DNA of 64,000 nucleotides, taken from NCBI GenBank assembly GCA_000697355.1, contig JNEN01000873.1, positions 1 to 64,000 of the forward strand, read 5' to 3'. This document shows, one piece after another, positions 1 through 10,389 of the stretch (positions are counted from its first letter, which is position 1; the number at the start of each line of letters is the position of its first letter). The position numbers and the translations under genes were made by a program. The notes beneath the pieces were generated by a model. It was not told the DNA's origin. It searched no databases and saw nothing but the letters and a program-made list of their open reading frames with translations. Source of the DNA: Syncephalastrum monosporum B8922. Its lineage: Eukaryota; Mucoromycota; Mucoromycetes; Mucorales; Syncephalastraceae.

Positions 1-3000
1 TAGCCGCCGTTAGTCGGCTGGTGTCCGCCCCGTAGCTGGTAAGGCTTTTGTAATTTCTTGTGCTGTGTTTTCTTGATCAGTTGAATTGACTCGTTTTCGT
101 TGATAGACCCCCGCTGTGGTGCACCGGGGAGTAACGCCTGCCCGAAGCTGCCGTATCCGGAGCCGACTAGCCGGTGCTACTTCACCCCCCTACGGAGACC
201 CTCCGGCCCAAACCGATGCACACCGAGACGTATAAGGTCCCTTGCAGGCTTCTCGAGAACAATGGCATCCACGTCCTCGCGTCTTTGGGTCAAAAGATAA
301 GTGTTTACCTTCTTTTTCTTTTTTTTTTATTTGAATGGGGTCTAACAACATGACGCAGGTAGCCACCCGTCGGAAGTGAAGGATGGTATCCCAGTCATCG
401 GTCTGTTGGCCACAGTATATGACTGCGAACTATCCTACAACCTTTTTTGTAGGGCTCCGGATGATGCCATTGTTCTAATGTTTATCTTCGCTCATGCTCT
501 CACTGCCGCAACGAATGCACCGCACTTTCATGGTGTCAAACTGGACCAAGTAAAATTCATGGACGGACGGTTGGAAAGGTCAGTACAATGAGAAAAGAAA
601 AGCAAAATAAATAGGTACTCATATCCTTTAATAGTCTCAAAAGTGCACGGTCTTGCGGTTGGGGGGAATCTCCATCCGGGGTGGAGTAGTATCGGTAGGT
701 CGGCAAGGACGGAAACACTAACGGCAACATCAGGGCGAAAAGGCGCGAAACTTGGTGCACTACGGAGGGGGTCGCCGCTGCGGGGTGGACGCCATGGCGG
801 GGGGTCCCTGGGAGAACAAAGTGTTTTGGCGGACCTAACCGCCGGAAGGGTTATAAGGAAGTTTGGGGCAATACAAACGTTTGTCCTTCAGGAGCACATC
901 GCATCTTTTTGTGTCAAGGTAAAGCACTCACTCATTGACCCACCAAGCCAACTCCATTTACTCACTTCATTTACATCTCTTCTATTTCTTTAGGCAAAGT
1001 GACATTTTTCTCTACGACCTTGGAGGGATCATCGGGACTTGTCCCTTTTCTTCCGTTCCTCAGGTTGGTATTCGAACTACAAAGGGCCTTATATCAGGAA
1101 CTAACTATTAATTTTCTCTTGGTCAGTTCGGATGGCAAACCGACACAGACACACGACACACAAACTATCCCTGGCTCTCACTCTCCCTCGCTTGGGGATG
1201 GACTTGCAATGACGATCAAAATCTAGTACGTGCACTTCCTGCGCAAAAGGCGTCAAGCAGCGAACATACATTGGCTTTGGTGAATAAAGGTCAGTCTACA
1301 ATGTCCATTTGAAATGATTCATGTCTTGCTCATCAGTAATTTGAATAGTACAGGCTTTGACTGGACTCTGGCTTGCCTCCCTACATACGTTGCGGTGGCT
1401 ATCGATATACATCTAAAAGGTCTGGTTAGCCCAGTACCTTTTCTGCTTTTGCGTGCTTCGAAAAGGCGTGCGTCTCATACTCATCAATGGTGGCGACAAG
1501 TACTCAAGGCTTCAGAAAGGCAGGCAAACAATACGGGGACATCTATGCAAAAAGGTAAGCTTTTAGCGTCATCCAAATAACCATACCAGATACTTATATC
1601 ATATGTGTATCACTGACAGGGACACAATGATAGTCGGGCGGACGCACCGGATCGAATGGCGACTGAGTACGAGGGAACAACCACGACAGAACAACTACAC
1701 AGACGAACAACACGGGAACATTATACGAATAGGTATGTCATTGACTGTACCTGCAAATCATATCAAATGCTTATCCAGTCATAATTCTCTTCGCTGATAG
1801 TACGCAGAAACGAATCCAAAGCACACCACCACATCACCACATTTGGCGTTAAATATCTCCATATGCCACGTATCGTGGGTTCTGGCATGCGGTCCTTCTA
1901 ATCTCGACATGGACATTGGTGCTGAGGACAAGAAAGCTGGATGGTGGCGACCTGTTCCGCGAGCGTGACCATCGCAACCTATTCTTTATGCGCGGCGACA
2001 TATCCAACGCCTTGCTTTGGTTGTTCTCCCCTCGATTATCCTTTGGAGAACCTCTTGGAATGGAAGCACTTTTAAAAAGGTAAAGCACACCGCAGTGTTG
2101 ACATGACAAAGATCTTATTTGATTTCCATGGAGCATGTGCCATATCTGATTTTCGGCGCTCCTGTACATACTACGTGCGATGGCTCTCCAGCTACATGCA
2201 TTCCGAGCTCATAGCTGTGCTCTGCTCGGGTGGACAAACTGCTGTTGGATCGAACCTCATCGGCTGCTCTACTCATCTCGGCTGGCTGCAACAACGATGA
2301 AAAGAAAAAGAAAAAGAAAACAAAAACACGTCGTCTGGCCCAGACATTACATGGTAAGCACTGATGACTGCTCATTGACATGATCATTCTCTAAATCCAT
2401 CACTGTTCAATGCATTGCTTAGGTCACCGGACAAGGTAGACGGACACATACTTAAAAGTCCCTTTCTACGACGAAGATCTATTGAAAAGCGTCGTCTGGC
2501 CCAGACATTACATGGTAAGCAAATATGACAATTGATCTGCATAGTCAGGCGCTGATTCCATCATTGTTCAATGCCTTGGTTAGGCCACCGGACATGGTAG
2601 ACGGACACATACGTCAAAAGTCCCTCTCTACACAGATCTATTGCCCTACGAAACCAGTAGGCGTATCCAAAGCAATATCTTACTTGATATGCTTCATACG
2701 CATTAGCTATCAGCGAATGCACACGCAGCACTAGCAAGAGAAAGAGCAAGACGGCTACATGATGCGATATCCAGCGGACGCACTAGTTCATTTGAGCAAC
2801 ATGACCTATATAACTCCTTATACCAATAAAAATGCAGCCCATTTATACCATGACATGTAGTGGATCTTGACATCATCTATACAATGCCAACGCTGTGTAC
2901 ACTACATCTAATTATACGATGCGATGAGATGCTATTTGCGTATTTACCGCGTCGCTTCACCGATCCCCATATAAGCGCCTATTTTAATGTCGGATGTATT

Positions 3001-3509
3001 GCTTCGCGCAATACATTACGCCAGCGTGCTCACTAAAACTGGTAAAGCTCATCGACCATATTGTGCACCACAACTCGCGGCTGGCGTCGTCGCTATGCAT
3101 CGTCAAGGCTTGAGTCATATCCCTTGCTATTTTTCTTTGATCATTCGTGGCTAAATCATCGACTTTTAGGCGGTGGATCCCATTCGAAGCAGCGAGACTT
3201 TGCTATAAAACTGGTGGTATTTGTGGCATGTAGTTTCTTGAGTAGATTTGGCGGTTACTCTTGCTTGTAGTCCGTTCGTTTGTATTCGTTAAGACCCATA
3301 TTTTGTATCAATTCTGGTGTATGTTTCAGGTTGTGGTGATTCAATGTGAAAATAATCTGTTGTACACACATTGACTCGAAAGAGTAGAATCACGAGAAAT
3401 TACTGGTGCTTTGTAGCTTTATTCATGCGCCAACTACGGGCGTCGTCCAGTAAGCATTCACACCATATTTTTCCATTAACTTGTACGTGTTGGGTAACCT
3501 TTCATTCAT
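1..3509. other. Gene-poor stretch with exon-like fragments
   Basis: I cannot assign a gene here. Several plus-strand segments are open and are flanked by plausible splice signals, for example about 361-582 (after an acceptor at 358-359), 643-920, 1855-2080 and 2104-2490. They could be exons of one unrecognised multi-exon gene or remains of one, but no continuous splice chain with a recognisable domain could be built. Around 2820-3060 I see only AT-rich sequence without features. The tandem duplication inside this stretch is listed separately. Confidence 0.4.
2329..2650 (+). repeat. Two-unit tandem repeat, 161-base period, spanning an exon-intron-exon unit
   Basis: The segment starting at 2329 recurs, diverged, starting at 2490. 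Each unit holds the same exon end followed by gtaagc, an intron-like stretch of about 70 bases ending in ttag, and the start of a following exon (ggtcaccggacaaggtag and gccaccggacatggtag). The best-preserved part is the roughly 30 bases before the donor. Duplication of a complete exon-intron module explains this better than a simple satellite. Confidence 0.75.
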
Positions 3510-4048
3510 TCAGCAGCTGGGAACTGGTTGTGCAACATCGACCTCCACGAATTCCCTAAATGAGCGTGAGATAGAAATCCCGCGGGCCGCAATGCGTGCT
3601 TACCAGTCTTCCTCTTCTCTCTTCTTGTGGTTGCAGCTGGCTGCGTTCACCAATTCATATTGCGCACACACTCGTCCAAGCGTATCGAGGGATTTTTGTA
3701 ATGCGTTCACACTCTCGTCTTCTGACACAGACCACAGTTTCTCTGAAATGTAATCTCGCAACTGAATGCACTCGCCGTAAGTGTCCTGTTGTTCGCGATG
3801 AGCAAGACGAAAGCGTTCACTTCTCCAAATTCAACCTACCTTCGCAATCTCGTTGGACTTGAGCTGCTGGGGTTCAGCCAGATAAAGAAGCTCATTCAAG
3901 AATGCACTCGACCGTTCAGCGCGAGCAGTGGCTTCCGAGACGCTTAACGTCAATGGCGTCGACTAAAGATAGCGTTATTTCGATGATAAGAATGTGGCAC
4001 TTCTACACTTACATTTGACAGCACGTATCCTGCGACTTGACTGGCCAT
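3510..4048 (-). CDS. Small GAT-domain protein (LSB5/TOM1/GGA type fragment)
   Basis: Four exons on the minus strand: 4048-4013, 3962-3840, 3785-3604 and 3555-3510, all with GT..AG introns and compatible phases, giving 128 residues. The middle (about residues 20-105) is helical and resembles a GAT domain: a stretch with LKSNEIAKD, then ECIQLRDYI and ALQKSLDTL, ending in AQYELV. GAT domains bind ubiquitin and Arf GTPases in endosome and Golgi sorting. The usual VHS domain before GAT is missing, since only 12 residues lie in the first exon. The start follows a long pyrimidine tract that looks like a promoter or 5' leader, so I chose this ATG, but an upstream exon coding VHS cannot be excluded. 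The C-terminus ends in an acidic EFVEVDV stretch. The splice chain is convincing; the family call is moderate. Confidence 0.6.
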
Positions 4049-5342
4049 AAGTGGAAGAAAGAGAGAAAAAGAATGGGCTGATAGAGAGGGAAGACGGAGG
4101 AAAAGAAAAAGAAAAGAAAAAGAAAGTTAGGACGGCATACTTTCTTAGGAAGACCATCACGCAGGATCCATTTTCACATGTTTGTCTCATCCACGGCTTG
4201 TTTCCCTTCTTGCCGCAACCCTTTGTCTCAGCGTTTCTCTTTCTCTCGATAAAATAAATGATTACTTGCTCCAAGGAAAAATTCGCACACACACACACAC
4301 CAATGTCTTCTACTTTATTGTTCCTCTTTTACTTAACTCATTCTTTTAATTTAGCCTTTTGCTAGGCTGCTTCTTTCCCAAGAGTGATCTGCAACCTGGT
4401 TCCCTCACTCCTGATTAAACTTTGCGCACTATGTACGTGCTTTACGCTCCATCCCTATTATTTTGAAGCCGGTTTATCTATCCATGCATTTAAGCGTCGA
4501 TTGTCTGTATCTACAGAGACTTTATTTATGAGGACGCTCTTGTCCATTTAACGTGCATATCTACCAGCGTCATCATTAGAGAACTGACAAAGTCAGGGAT
4601 GGGTAATGATGATCGATATAAAGGGGTACTGGCAAAAGTCTATCAAGTAACCCAAACAGAAGTGCACGTGGACAATGCTCCCACCTGTAAGTAACGGAAA
4701 AAAAAAAGCACATAGGATGCACCACGAATAAGCGTGTAGCATTCAGTATACATTGCACTACAAGGTATTAGCATGATCGTTGTCAAAGCCCATTGGTTTC
4801 GTTACTATATACTGAAAACCCAAGGTTTTAACTTCTGCTTTTTTTTTCATTGATGCTTTTGTAATTCATTTTCTTTACCATCTTATAGGGTACAGTCGTA
4901 GCAAACACGCGGTATTCTATCGGTTGATTACTACGCCAACTGACACAACCAAGGAACAGAAGAAAGGATAAATGCAAGGGAAAGGGCAAGGGAAAGTATG
5001 TCGCACTACTCTGCAACAGTTTCTAGATATGGACAAGTACTTACGACTGATAGATGTTTTGTATTATAAGGCCATATTCAGTACTTCCAACATGCCTCTT
5101 TTGTTCCTATATATCAGGGCGTAACCTCTCTTTGCTCATGTTTTCAGGTAGTACTTCATTAAACCTCGCGACGTCGATGACGACAAGAACGGTGACAACG
5201 CATTAACTGAGACTGAACGTGCAGGGAGACACCCAAGGGACCCTAACATAGCTACGGCATGTGTAGGCAAGACAATACGTTGCCGATTGTTTATATAGTA
5301 ATTAGATGGGGAACATGGAATATAAAAGTTAAGTAGATCGAC
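4049..5342. other. Intergenic region between the GAT gene and ERG24
   Basis: Apart from the tentative small gene at 4599-4971, I see no gene. The segment 4060-4125 is a purine tract (pyrimidine on the minus strand) just upstream of the GAT gene, and 4286-4303 is a short CA repeat. The part 4972-5342 holds nothing I can name and is probably the 3' flank of ERG24. Confidence 0.5.
4599..4971 (+). CDS. Possible small three-exon gene of unknown function
   Basis: A tentative model: exons 4599-4686, 4765-4824 and 4889-4971, 76 codons plus stop. Intron 1 has a strong gtaagt donor and a caag acceptor. Intron 2 has a weak gttttaac donor but a long T tract and tatag before the acceptor. The product would start MGNDDRYKG and end TTKEQKKG. 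I recognise no domain. Its support is only that three open segments join in frame, which can happen by chance in a short model. RNA evidence would decide it. Confidence 0.3.
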
Positions 5343-6899
5343 TTAGTAAATGCCTATACGCAAGTGGTTTGAGTACGTTGTACATATTTTGCATTTAAAC
5401 AGATGTAAACTTACCTGGAATAATTCTGTATTTTACGATGCTGCAATATTTGTCCCAATCCTTGCCATATTTGATACGGCAGTTATAATCATCGCGTCGC
5501 TCACGGTGAATGAGGAGGAAGACAAAGTAAATGAAGTAAAAGTAAGGAACGATCGAGCCGAAGCCGCACGGTAAGCACCACGACAGCGCCATCATCCAGT
5601 CGCCGAGATAGTTGACATGACGCGAGATGCCCCACCAGCTGGAAATGATGAGCTTGGTGCCGCGCTCCGTCTTGAGATATTTGAGGTCTAATGATCCACA
5701 TTAATATAAAATGAATAATATTGATCACCAGACTTACGCTTGACAGAGGAGCTTTCTGGGTTACTACGGAATTCGTTCTTCTGCGAATTGGCGCTGCGGA
5801 AAATATAGTAGCCCAAGAGATTGAGGGCAAAGATCAGGCCGAACTCGAGGTAGCTGATGTCGCGCGGGAAATCCACAAGGTAGCGTGCTTGGAGGGTGAA
5901 AGTCATGGGGACCCAAGTGTACAAGCCGAACGCCAACATGAAGCCGAGACCGTCTATAGAAATGTTTCTAAGCACACGTCACTGTTGGCTTCCCATGTCC
6001 TTACCCGTTGTGATATCCATGGTTGTCAAGCAGGCTTCCTCGTTCCAGAGTGCGTCAGCAACATACCACGTGTGGAAGAAGAGCACCAAGCCCATCGAGT
6101 TAGTCACGCGGCCCAAATCCAGGTACTGCTTGACGGCGAAACACACATCGATCATGACCCAACCGATTAAACCTGGTCGAAGCTCTGTAAAGAACTTGAT
6201 ATCAAACTCGCCGATGCGCGGATTCAGTTCGCGGCCGATCATGTAATCGTACAGGGCGTTGCCGGTATTACCGCCAAGGGCAAGGAGCGCACCGGGCTGG
6301 AAGCTTTTGATGTACAGAGCAAGCGAGATCAAGTAGCTGAACAGAATCGACGCCGTAACGAGCCCCACCCAGTGGTCATACACAAATGTCAGGGGACTCA
6401 AGCCCAACTTGAGGTGAGCGAGCAGCGCGATCAAGAGCAAGAAGATGTTGTAGAACGAAGCAAAAGCTATAGATATATGAGCAAGAGATTGACCAGAGTG
6501 AGATGATGGCTTACCGTTGAGTCTGTACTTGAGGCGCTGGCCGTTGCGCAGGGTGGTGCCTGGGATAACGTCGCCACTCAACACGTTGGCAAATACAGCG
6601 AGAACGACGACAAAGGCGAGGTAGACCGCCATGGCCTTCCAGTCCAGCATACTGAGCAGATGCTCGCGGCTGGTCAGGTCTGCCAGGAATCCACGCCAGT
6701 CATTCACTAGATCCTGGGAGGGGTAGCCGGATGGGCCGCAACATGTCGCAAAGAAGAGCACAAGCAGCGGCAGCACGGTCACAAAGCCAAGCGCGCCGAT
6801 CGGACCGAGGAACTCGTAATGCTGCGTCTTGGGATTCAGCTCCTGCTCATTCGCAGACGAACCTGAACGCGTCGCTTGTTCAGGAGTGTTGTCAACCAT
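5343..6899 (-). CDS. ERG24: Delta(14)-sterol reductase (ergosterol biosynthesis)
   Basis: Reduces the C14=C15 double bond left after lanosterol 14-demethylation, using NADPH, in the ER membrane. Five exons: 6899-6515, 6466-6005, 5953-5738, 5687-5415 and 5353-5343, 448 residues, the usual family length. Multiple membrane segments are visible. Family motifs are RELNPRIG and [12 protein letters not shown], which separate ERG24/LBR from ERG4, then [17 protein letters not shown], and the C-terminal HRERRDD plus [10 protein letters not shown]. The last exon is only 11 bases and completes the expected PGIY end, which confirms the acceptor at 5354-5355. The start MVDNT at 6899 was preferred to an in-frame ATG at 6995 because the family begins near there. 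The next minus-strand gene upstream ends 319 bases away. Confidence 0.93.
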
Positions 6900-7218
6900 A
6901 CTGTACGTGGAGCGTAGGAAGAACAGGAAACCCAGACGAGAGCGTGAAAAAGAGGGTAATTTAAATTCGTCTGTGCGGGGTTTGCATACTGTCACTTCTA
7001 TTTCTTCTATTATGGATTTCGGCGCATCGGCGTCGAGGTCCGGCCGAACATTTGATCCTCCTGGATCTGCATCGCCTTCCGCGCCTTGACGCGTTTAGCC
7101 GTCCCTATTGTAGACGGTGCTCATTACATGAATGAATTCGATCTAAAACAAATCATATCTATGTCTGTGTATGGTATGATGGATTTGGGGGGGGGGATGA
7201 TGCCTAAAGTGTCTCCTA

Positions 7219-8908
7219 CTATCCAGAGGCATCGTACTGCTTTCGTTTCTTGGCTGTTCAAACGCAGGGATGAGTATTAGCTTAATCCATACGCCATCGC
7301 ATCAACACTACTTACGGTTACGCAAGACAGTGTAAGCAGCCGATATCTCTTGAAATTTCGCGGTAGCTTTCTTCTTTTCATCCGGATCAGAATATCGGTC
7401 AGGATGGTTTTTCATGGCCAGCCTAGTTAAACGGTCAGAGGAGAGAAGAGCTCAGACGAGGGATGGCACATACCCTCGAAAAGCGGACTGAATGTCAGCT
7501 GTTGATGCATTGCGGTCGACGCCAAGCATGCGATAATAGCCTTTCGGGTCCCCACTGCCAGCGGCGCTCGACGCCGTATATCGCGGCCCGGCCCGCCGCC
7601 GCTGCTGCTGCTGCTCAGCACGCCACGTTCGATAACGCTGCTCTTGCTCAAACGCGTCAAAGGCCCCAATCCAGTCACTGTCCCACATCGGTGTGTCCTG
7701 CGCTTGCGACCGGATTTCGTACTGCCGCATCGCATCTCTCACCCGTAGCGAGATAATCGGATAATACATGGTCAATAGCGAGAATAACGTGGTTGGGAGT
7801 ACGATCCCGACCTAATATAGAAATATACACACGGTGGGTAAGCAAGCCGACGTGCTCTAGATAACTTACCCAAAAGGAGCCGCTTAATCCGCCCCAACCA
7901 AGACCGCCCGTGGCTGTCATCAAGGTCGCCATGCCCACAGCCGATGTCAGTGCGACACGGTTCCAGTTGTATATCTTGAGTCCGCCTACGGAGAGATCGC
8001 TGCCATTTACAAAGGTGCGCAGGTGTCGGCCGAGGTAGTTGATCGTGTAAATGTAGGCTGGGTAATACACAGGCGATACTTGAACACCTTGAAGCTGTAC
8101 GTCCAGTTTCAAGAAGCGCGTCTCATCCGCCTTGTACGTGTTTCTCAGGTATTCGTCTACAGTCTGCTCTTCGATATCGTGGATCTTTGAGTGTGCCAGG
8201 CGAAGGGCGGTAGAGGGGTATATCGTGAAGGGATCGATGTTGCGAGAGACGCGCTGGTATGCGGCGTCAAGCGTTGTATAGCTCGGTCGGTCGAGAAGAT
8301 CAGGCGAGAATGCGGTAGCGCGTTGGAGACAGGTGGTGCTGCGTATCTTGTTGACAAGGCCGCGACGATACTTGTGGGAGGCATAGACTTGTAATTCAGG
8401 GTAAGACAGGGGCGAATAGTCGCGTGTAAACTGAGGTTTGGTGGGCACCCAAGCCCATTCTGTCTCGAAGCGTGGTTCGCTCTTTTTCGTGGCAGGATTG
8501 TATACACTCGTCATGCGCCTGAATCCCTGTGCGTCCTTGTTATCCTTCTGCAGGCTATTGGAATAGACGTCTTACCACTTGCGCTTGTAAGACGGTGGTG
8601 TGGACGCGTGCAGAGACAACCCAAAAAGGCAAAAAAATCTCCTCCGGTGGGCCTGTGTTGGACACGCGTGTCGCAAAAAAGCCTTTGCCGTGGTAGTCCT
8701 CGAAAACCTATGTGTATGATACGAAACGACAGGGTGAATAGGCGTAACCCATAAGAAAAAGTGGTTTTACCTTATCTGCTGCCTTCACGTGCTGTTCAAA
8801 GGGAATCGCCCTCAGCTTTTCACGAGGAGGGCCACCGGACACATGCCGCTTTCCATGTGGGCAAGACCATCGGAGCAATGCTGCAGGCCGCAATGTCAAC
8901 CTGAACAT
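7219..8908 (-). CDS. Mitochondrial membrane protein with C-terminal J domain
   Basis: Six exons: 8908-8771, 8707-8576, 8526-7870, 7811-7474, 7422-7316 and 7253-7219, in frame for 468 residues. The N-terminus is rich in Arg and hydrophobic residues without acids (MFRLTLRPAALLRW), typical of a mitochondrial presequence. Residues about 250-330 hold two or three hydrophobic segments. The J domain is at the C-terminus: YYRMLGVDRNAST, then the HPD tripeptide in MKNHPDRYSD, then FQEISAAYTVL and a final RKQYDASG. J domains stimulate Hsp70 ATPase, so this is probably an Hsp70 co-chaperone anchored in a mitochondrial membrane. A topology with membrane spans before a terminal J domain recalls yeast JID1, but I would not name it. 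The last 35-base exon is needed to complete the J domain. Confidence 0.85.
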
Positions 8909-10011
8909 CTCTTACAGTATAGAAACACAACCCGTGTTTATTGCATTTTTGCTGTGCCGATAAAATTCATTTCTGCTGAGCCCGTCAGCGGTGCAAATGA
9001 TTTTTTTTTCTTGCATTGTAAGGAATGCCTTCTAATTGAATTTCTATGGAAATGCTATAACTGCTCCCAGTCATGTTCTATCTCCACAATCCCAGGCTCT
9101 AGACAGTTACGCAGTAAATGAAAGCAGCAAAAAGGTTTGGGTTCGCTTGTACCCATGCGCCAGCATAAAAAGGGTCTACGCACCAGCAATAAAAAGTACC
9201 CGATTAGCGTTTTCTATTTGGAAGCTGAGTATGCGTTTGGCTCGAGGGAGAGCAAAGAAATTAAGTACACCCGTACTTTTATCAGCACGCAGAGTCCATA
9301 TTGGATCAAGCTGACCAGAGGTGATGGTGGTCTGAAATCTTTTGGGCGAGCATTTTAGCTCCTCTTTAAACTTGGCATCGGGCAATGCACAGGCCATTTT
9401 CCCCGCGTATAGTCACTGGGAAGGAATGTGCGGGAATGAACATGTGCTGTGTCTTTCTTCTATCCTTTGCGTCTCTTCCTCCTTCCAGAGGGGTTTCCCC
9501 GCTTTGCCTCTGCCTGTGAGTAAACAGATTCATGCCTATGCAATGAGTATGAGACACAGCAAATGTTCAGTCCTGCGCCTTCCTTCCCAGTGACTCTTCC
9601 TTTATCCCGTTTGTTCTCCTTTCCTCCTTCTCTGTTTGCATGATTCTAGCCAAGGCAGTCGGTAACAGGTACCCTTGCTACAACTACCTCGATGACATCG
9701 CCACCCACTAAATGCTTACTCCCCAGCCACCGGTAACTGTTTTACAACTGGGTATTGTGTCTCTATGACTCAAATATGCATTCAGGTTCAGGTGACCCGG
9801 AGGCAGCGCCATGAGCGCGCGTCAACGACCCCAGTCTTGCCGCCTTATTCTATAGAGAAACCAAAGCGTAGTACTCGAGAACTGATTTCGAAAAGAAATA
9901 AAGCTAGTTTTAAGAATAAAACGTACAGCCATAAAATTGTCCATATAGGGGAAGAACGCTCGCATGTTTATTTCATGGTTCTCACTAGACATATCATTGT
10001 TTCTAGATTTA
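8909..10011. other. Intergenic region
   Basis: Apart from the doubtful frame at 9176-9397, I see no convincing gene in this kilobase. It contains several short T tracts and is the 5' side of the J-protein gene and the 3' side of the secreted peptide gene. Confidence 0.5.
9176..9397 (-). CDS. Small open reading frame, unknown
   Basis: A 73-codon frame starting at an ATG in good context (gaaaatggcc on the minus strand) in an otherwise empty region. The product is basic in the middle and contains SGQLDPIWTLRADKSTG. I recognise no domain and see no neighbour that would explain it. It may be a real small gene, an exon or chance. Confidence 0.25.
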   Translation of the reverse strand: MACALPDAKFKEELKCSPKRFQTTITSGQLDPIWTLRADKSTGVLNFFALPRAKRILSFQIENANRVLFIAGA

Positions 10012-10218
10012 TTAAAGAGGACACTCGCAAATATAGGATTTGATGCAGGTCGGTTTTATTCCCGGAGCGCTGACAGGTGCAAAAGGAGCACACAGCTCGC
10101 TGCATTGTTCTTCAGTGCATTCAGGTGTTGGGATCTGAAGACCATCAGCCAGAGCTCTCGACGTAAGTAGCGCGGTAATGGCAAAAGCCAAAGTCGTGGT
10201 AGCTTGCATAAAGCGCAT
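10012..10218 (-). CDS. Small secreted cysteine-rich peptide with CS-alpha-beta-like cysteine pattern
   Basis: Single exon, 68 residues. The first 24 form a clear signal peptide: Arg near the start, a hydrophobic core, then ALA just before the mature part. The mature peptide of about 44 residues has six cysteines spaced C-x4-C-x3-C-x14-C-x5-C-x1-C. The CxxxC followed later by CxC is the hallmark of the cysteine-stabilised alpha-beta fold of defensin-like peptides. The mature part is acidic at its N-terminus and rich in Pro, unlike the cationic antimicrobial members, so a role as effector, inhibitor or wall-associated peptide is equally possible. A TATA box lies about 165 bases upstream. Secretion is well supported; function is not known. 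Confidence 0.65.
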   Translation of the reverse strand: MRFMQATTTLAFAITALLTSRALADGLQIPTPECTEEQCSELCAPFAPVSAPGIKPTCIKSYICECPL

Positions 10219-10382
10219 CGTTCGAGGACTAGGTAAAGATATACCGGGCCTTGGCTATAGAATGATTCCAGAGTTGAGGACCGTATCAAGATTAGGATTG
10301 GTCTAGTGAAAAGTTTCCTTTTTATTTTACCTTTGCGTGTGTATAAGTGGTTTGAGAACAGACACAATGGAGAGAGCTCGGC

Positions 10383-10389
10383 TTTTATA
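10383..10389 (-). promoter_or_regulatory. TATA box of the secreted peptide gene
   Basis: The minus strand reads ctaTAAAAgc with full TATAAAA at 10389-10383, about 165 bases before the ATG at 10218. The distance allows a 5' untranslated leader of roughly 130 bases. Confidence 0.5.
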
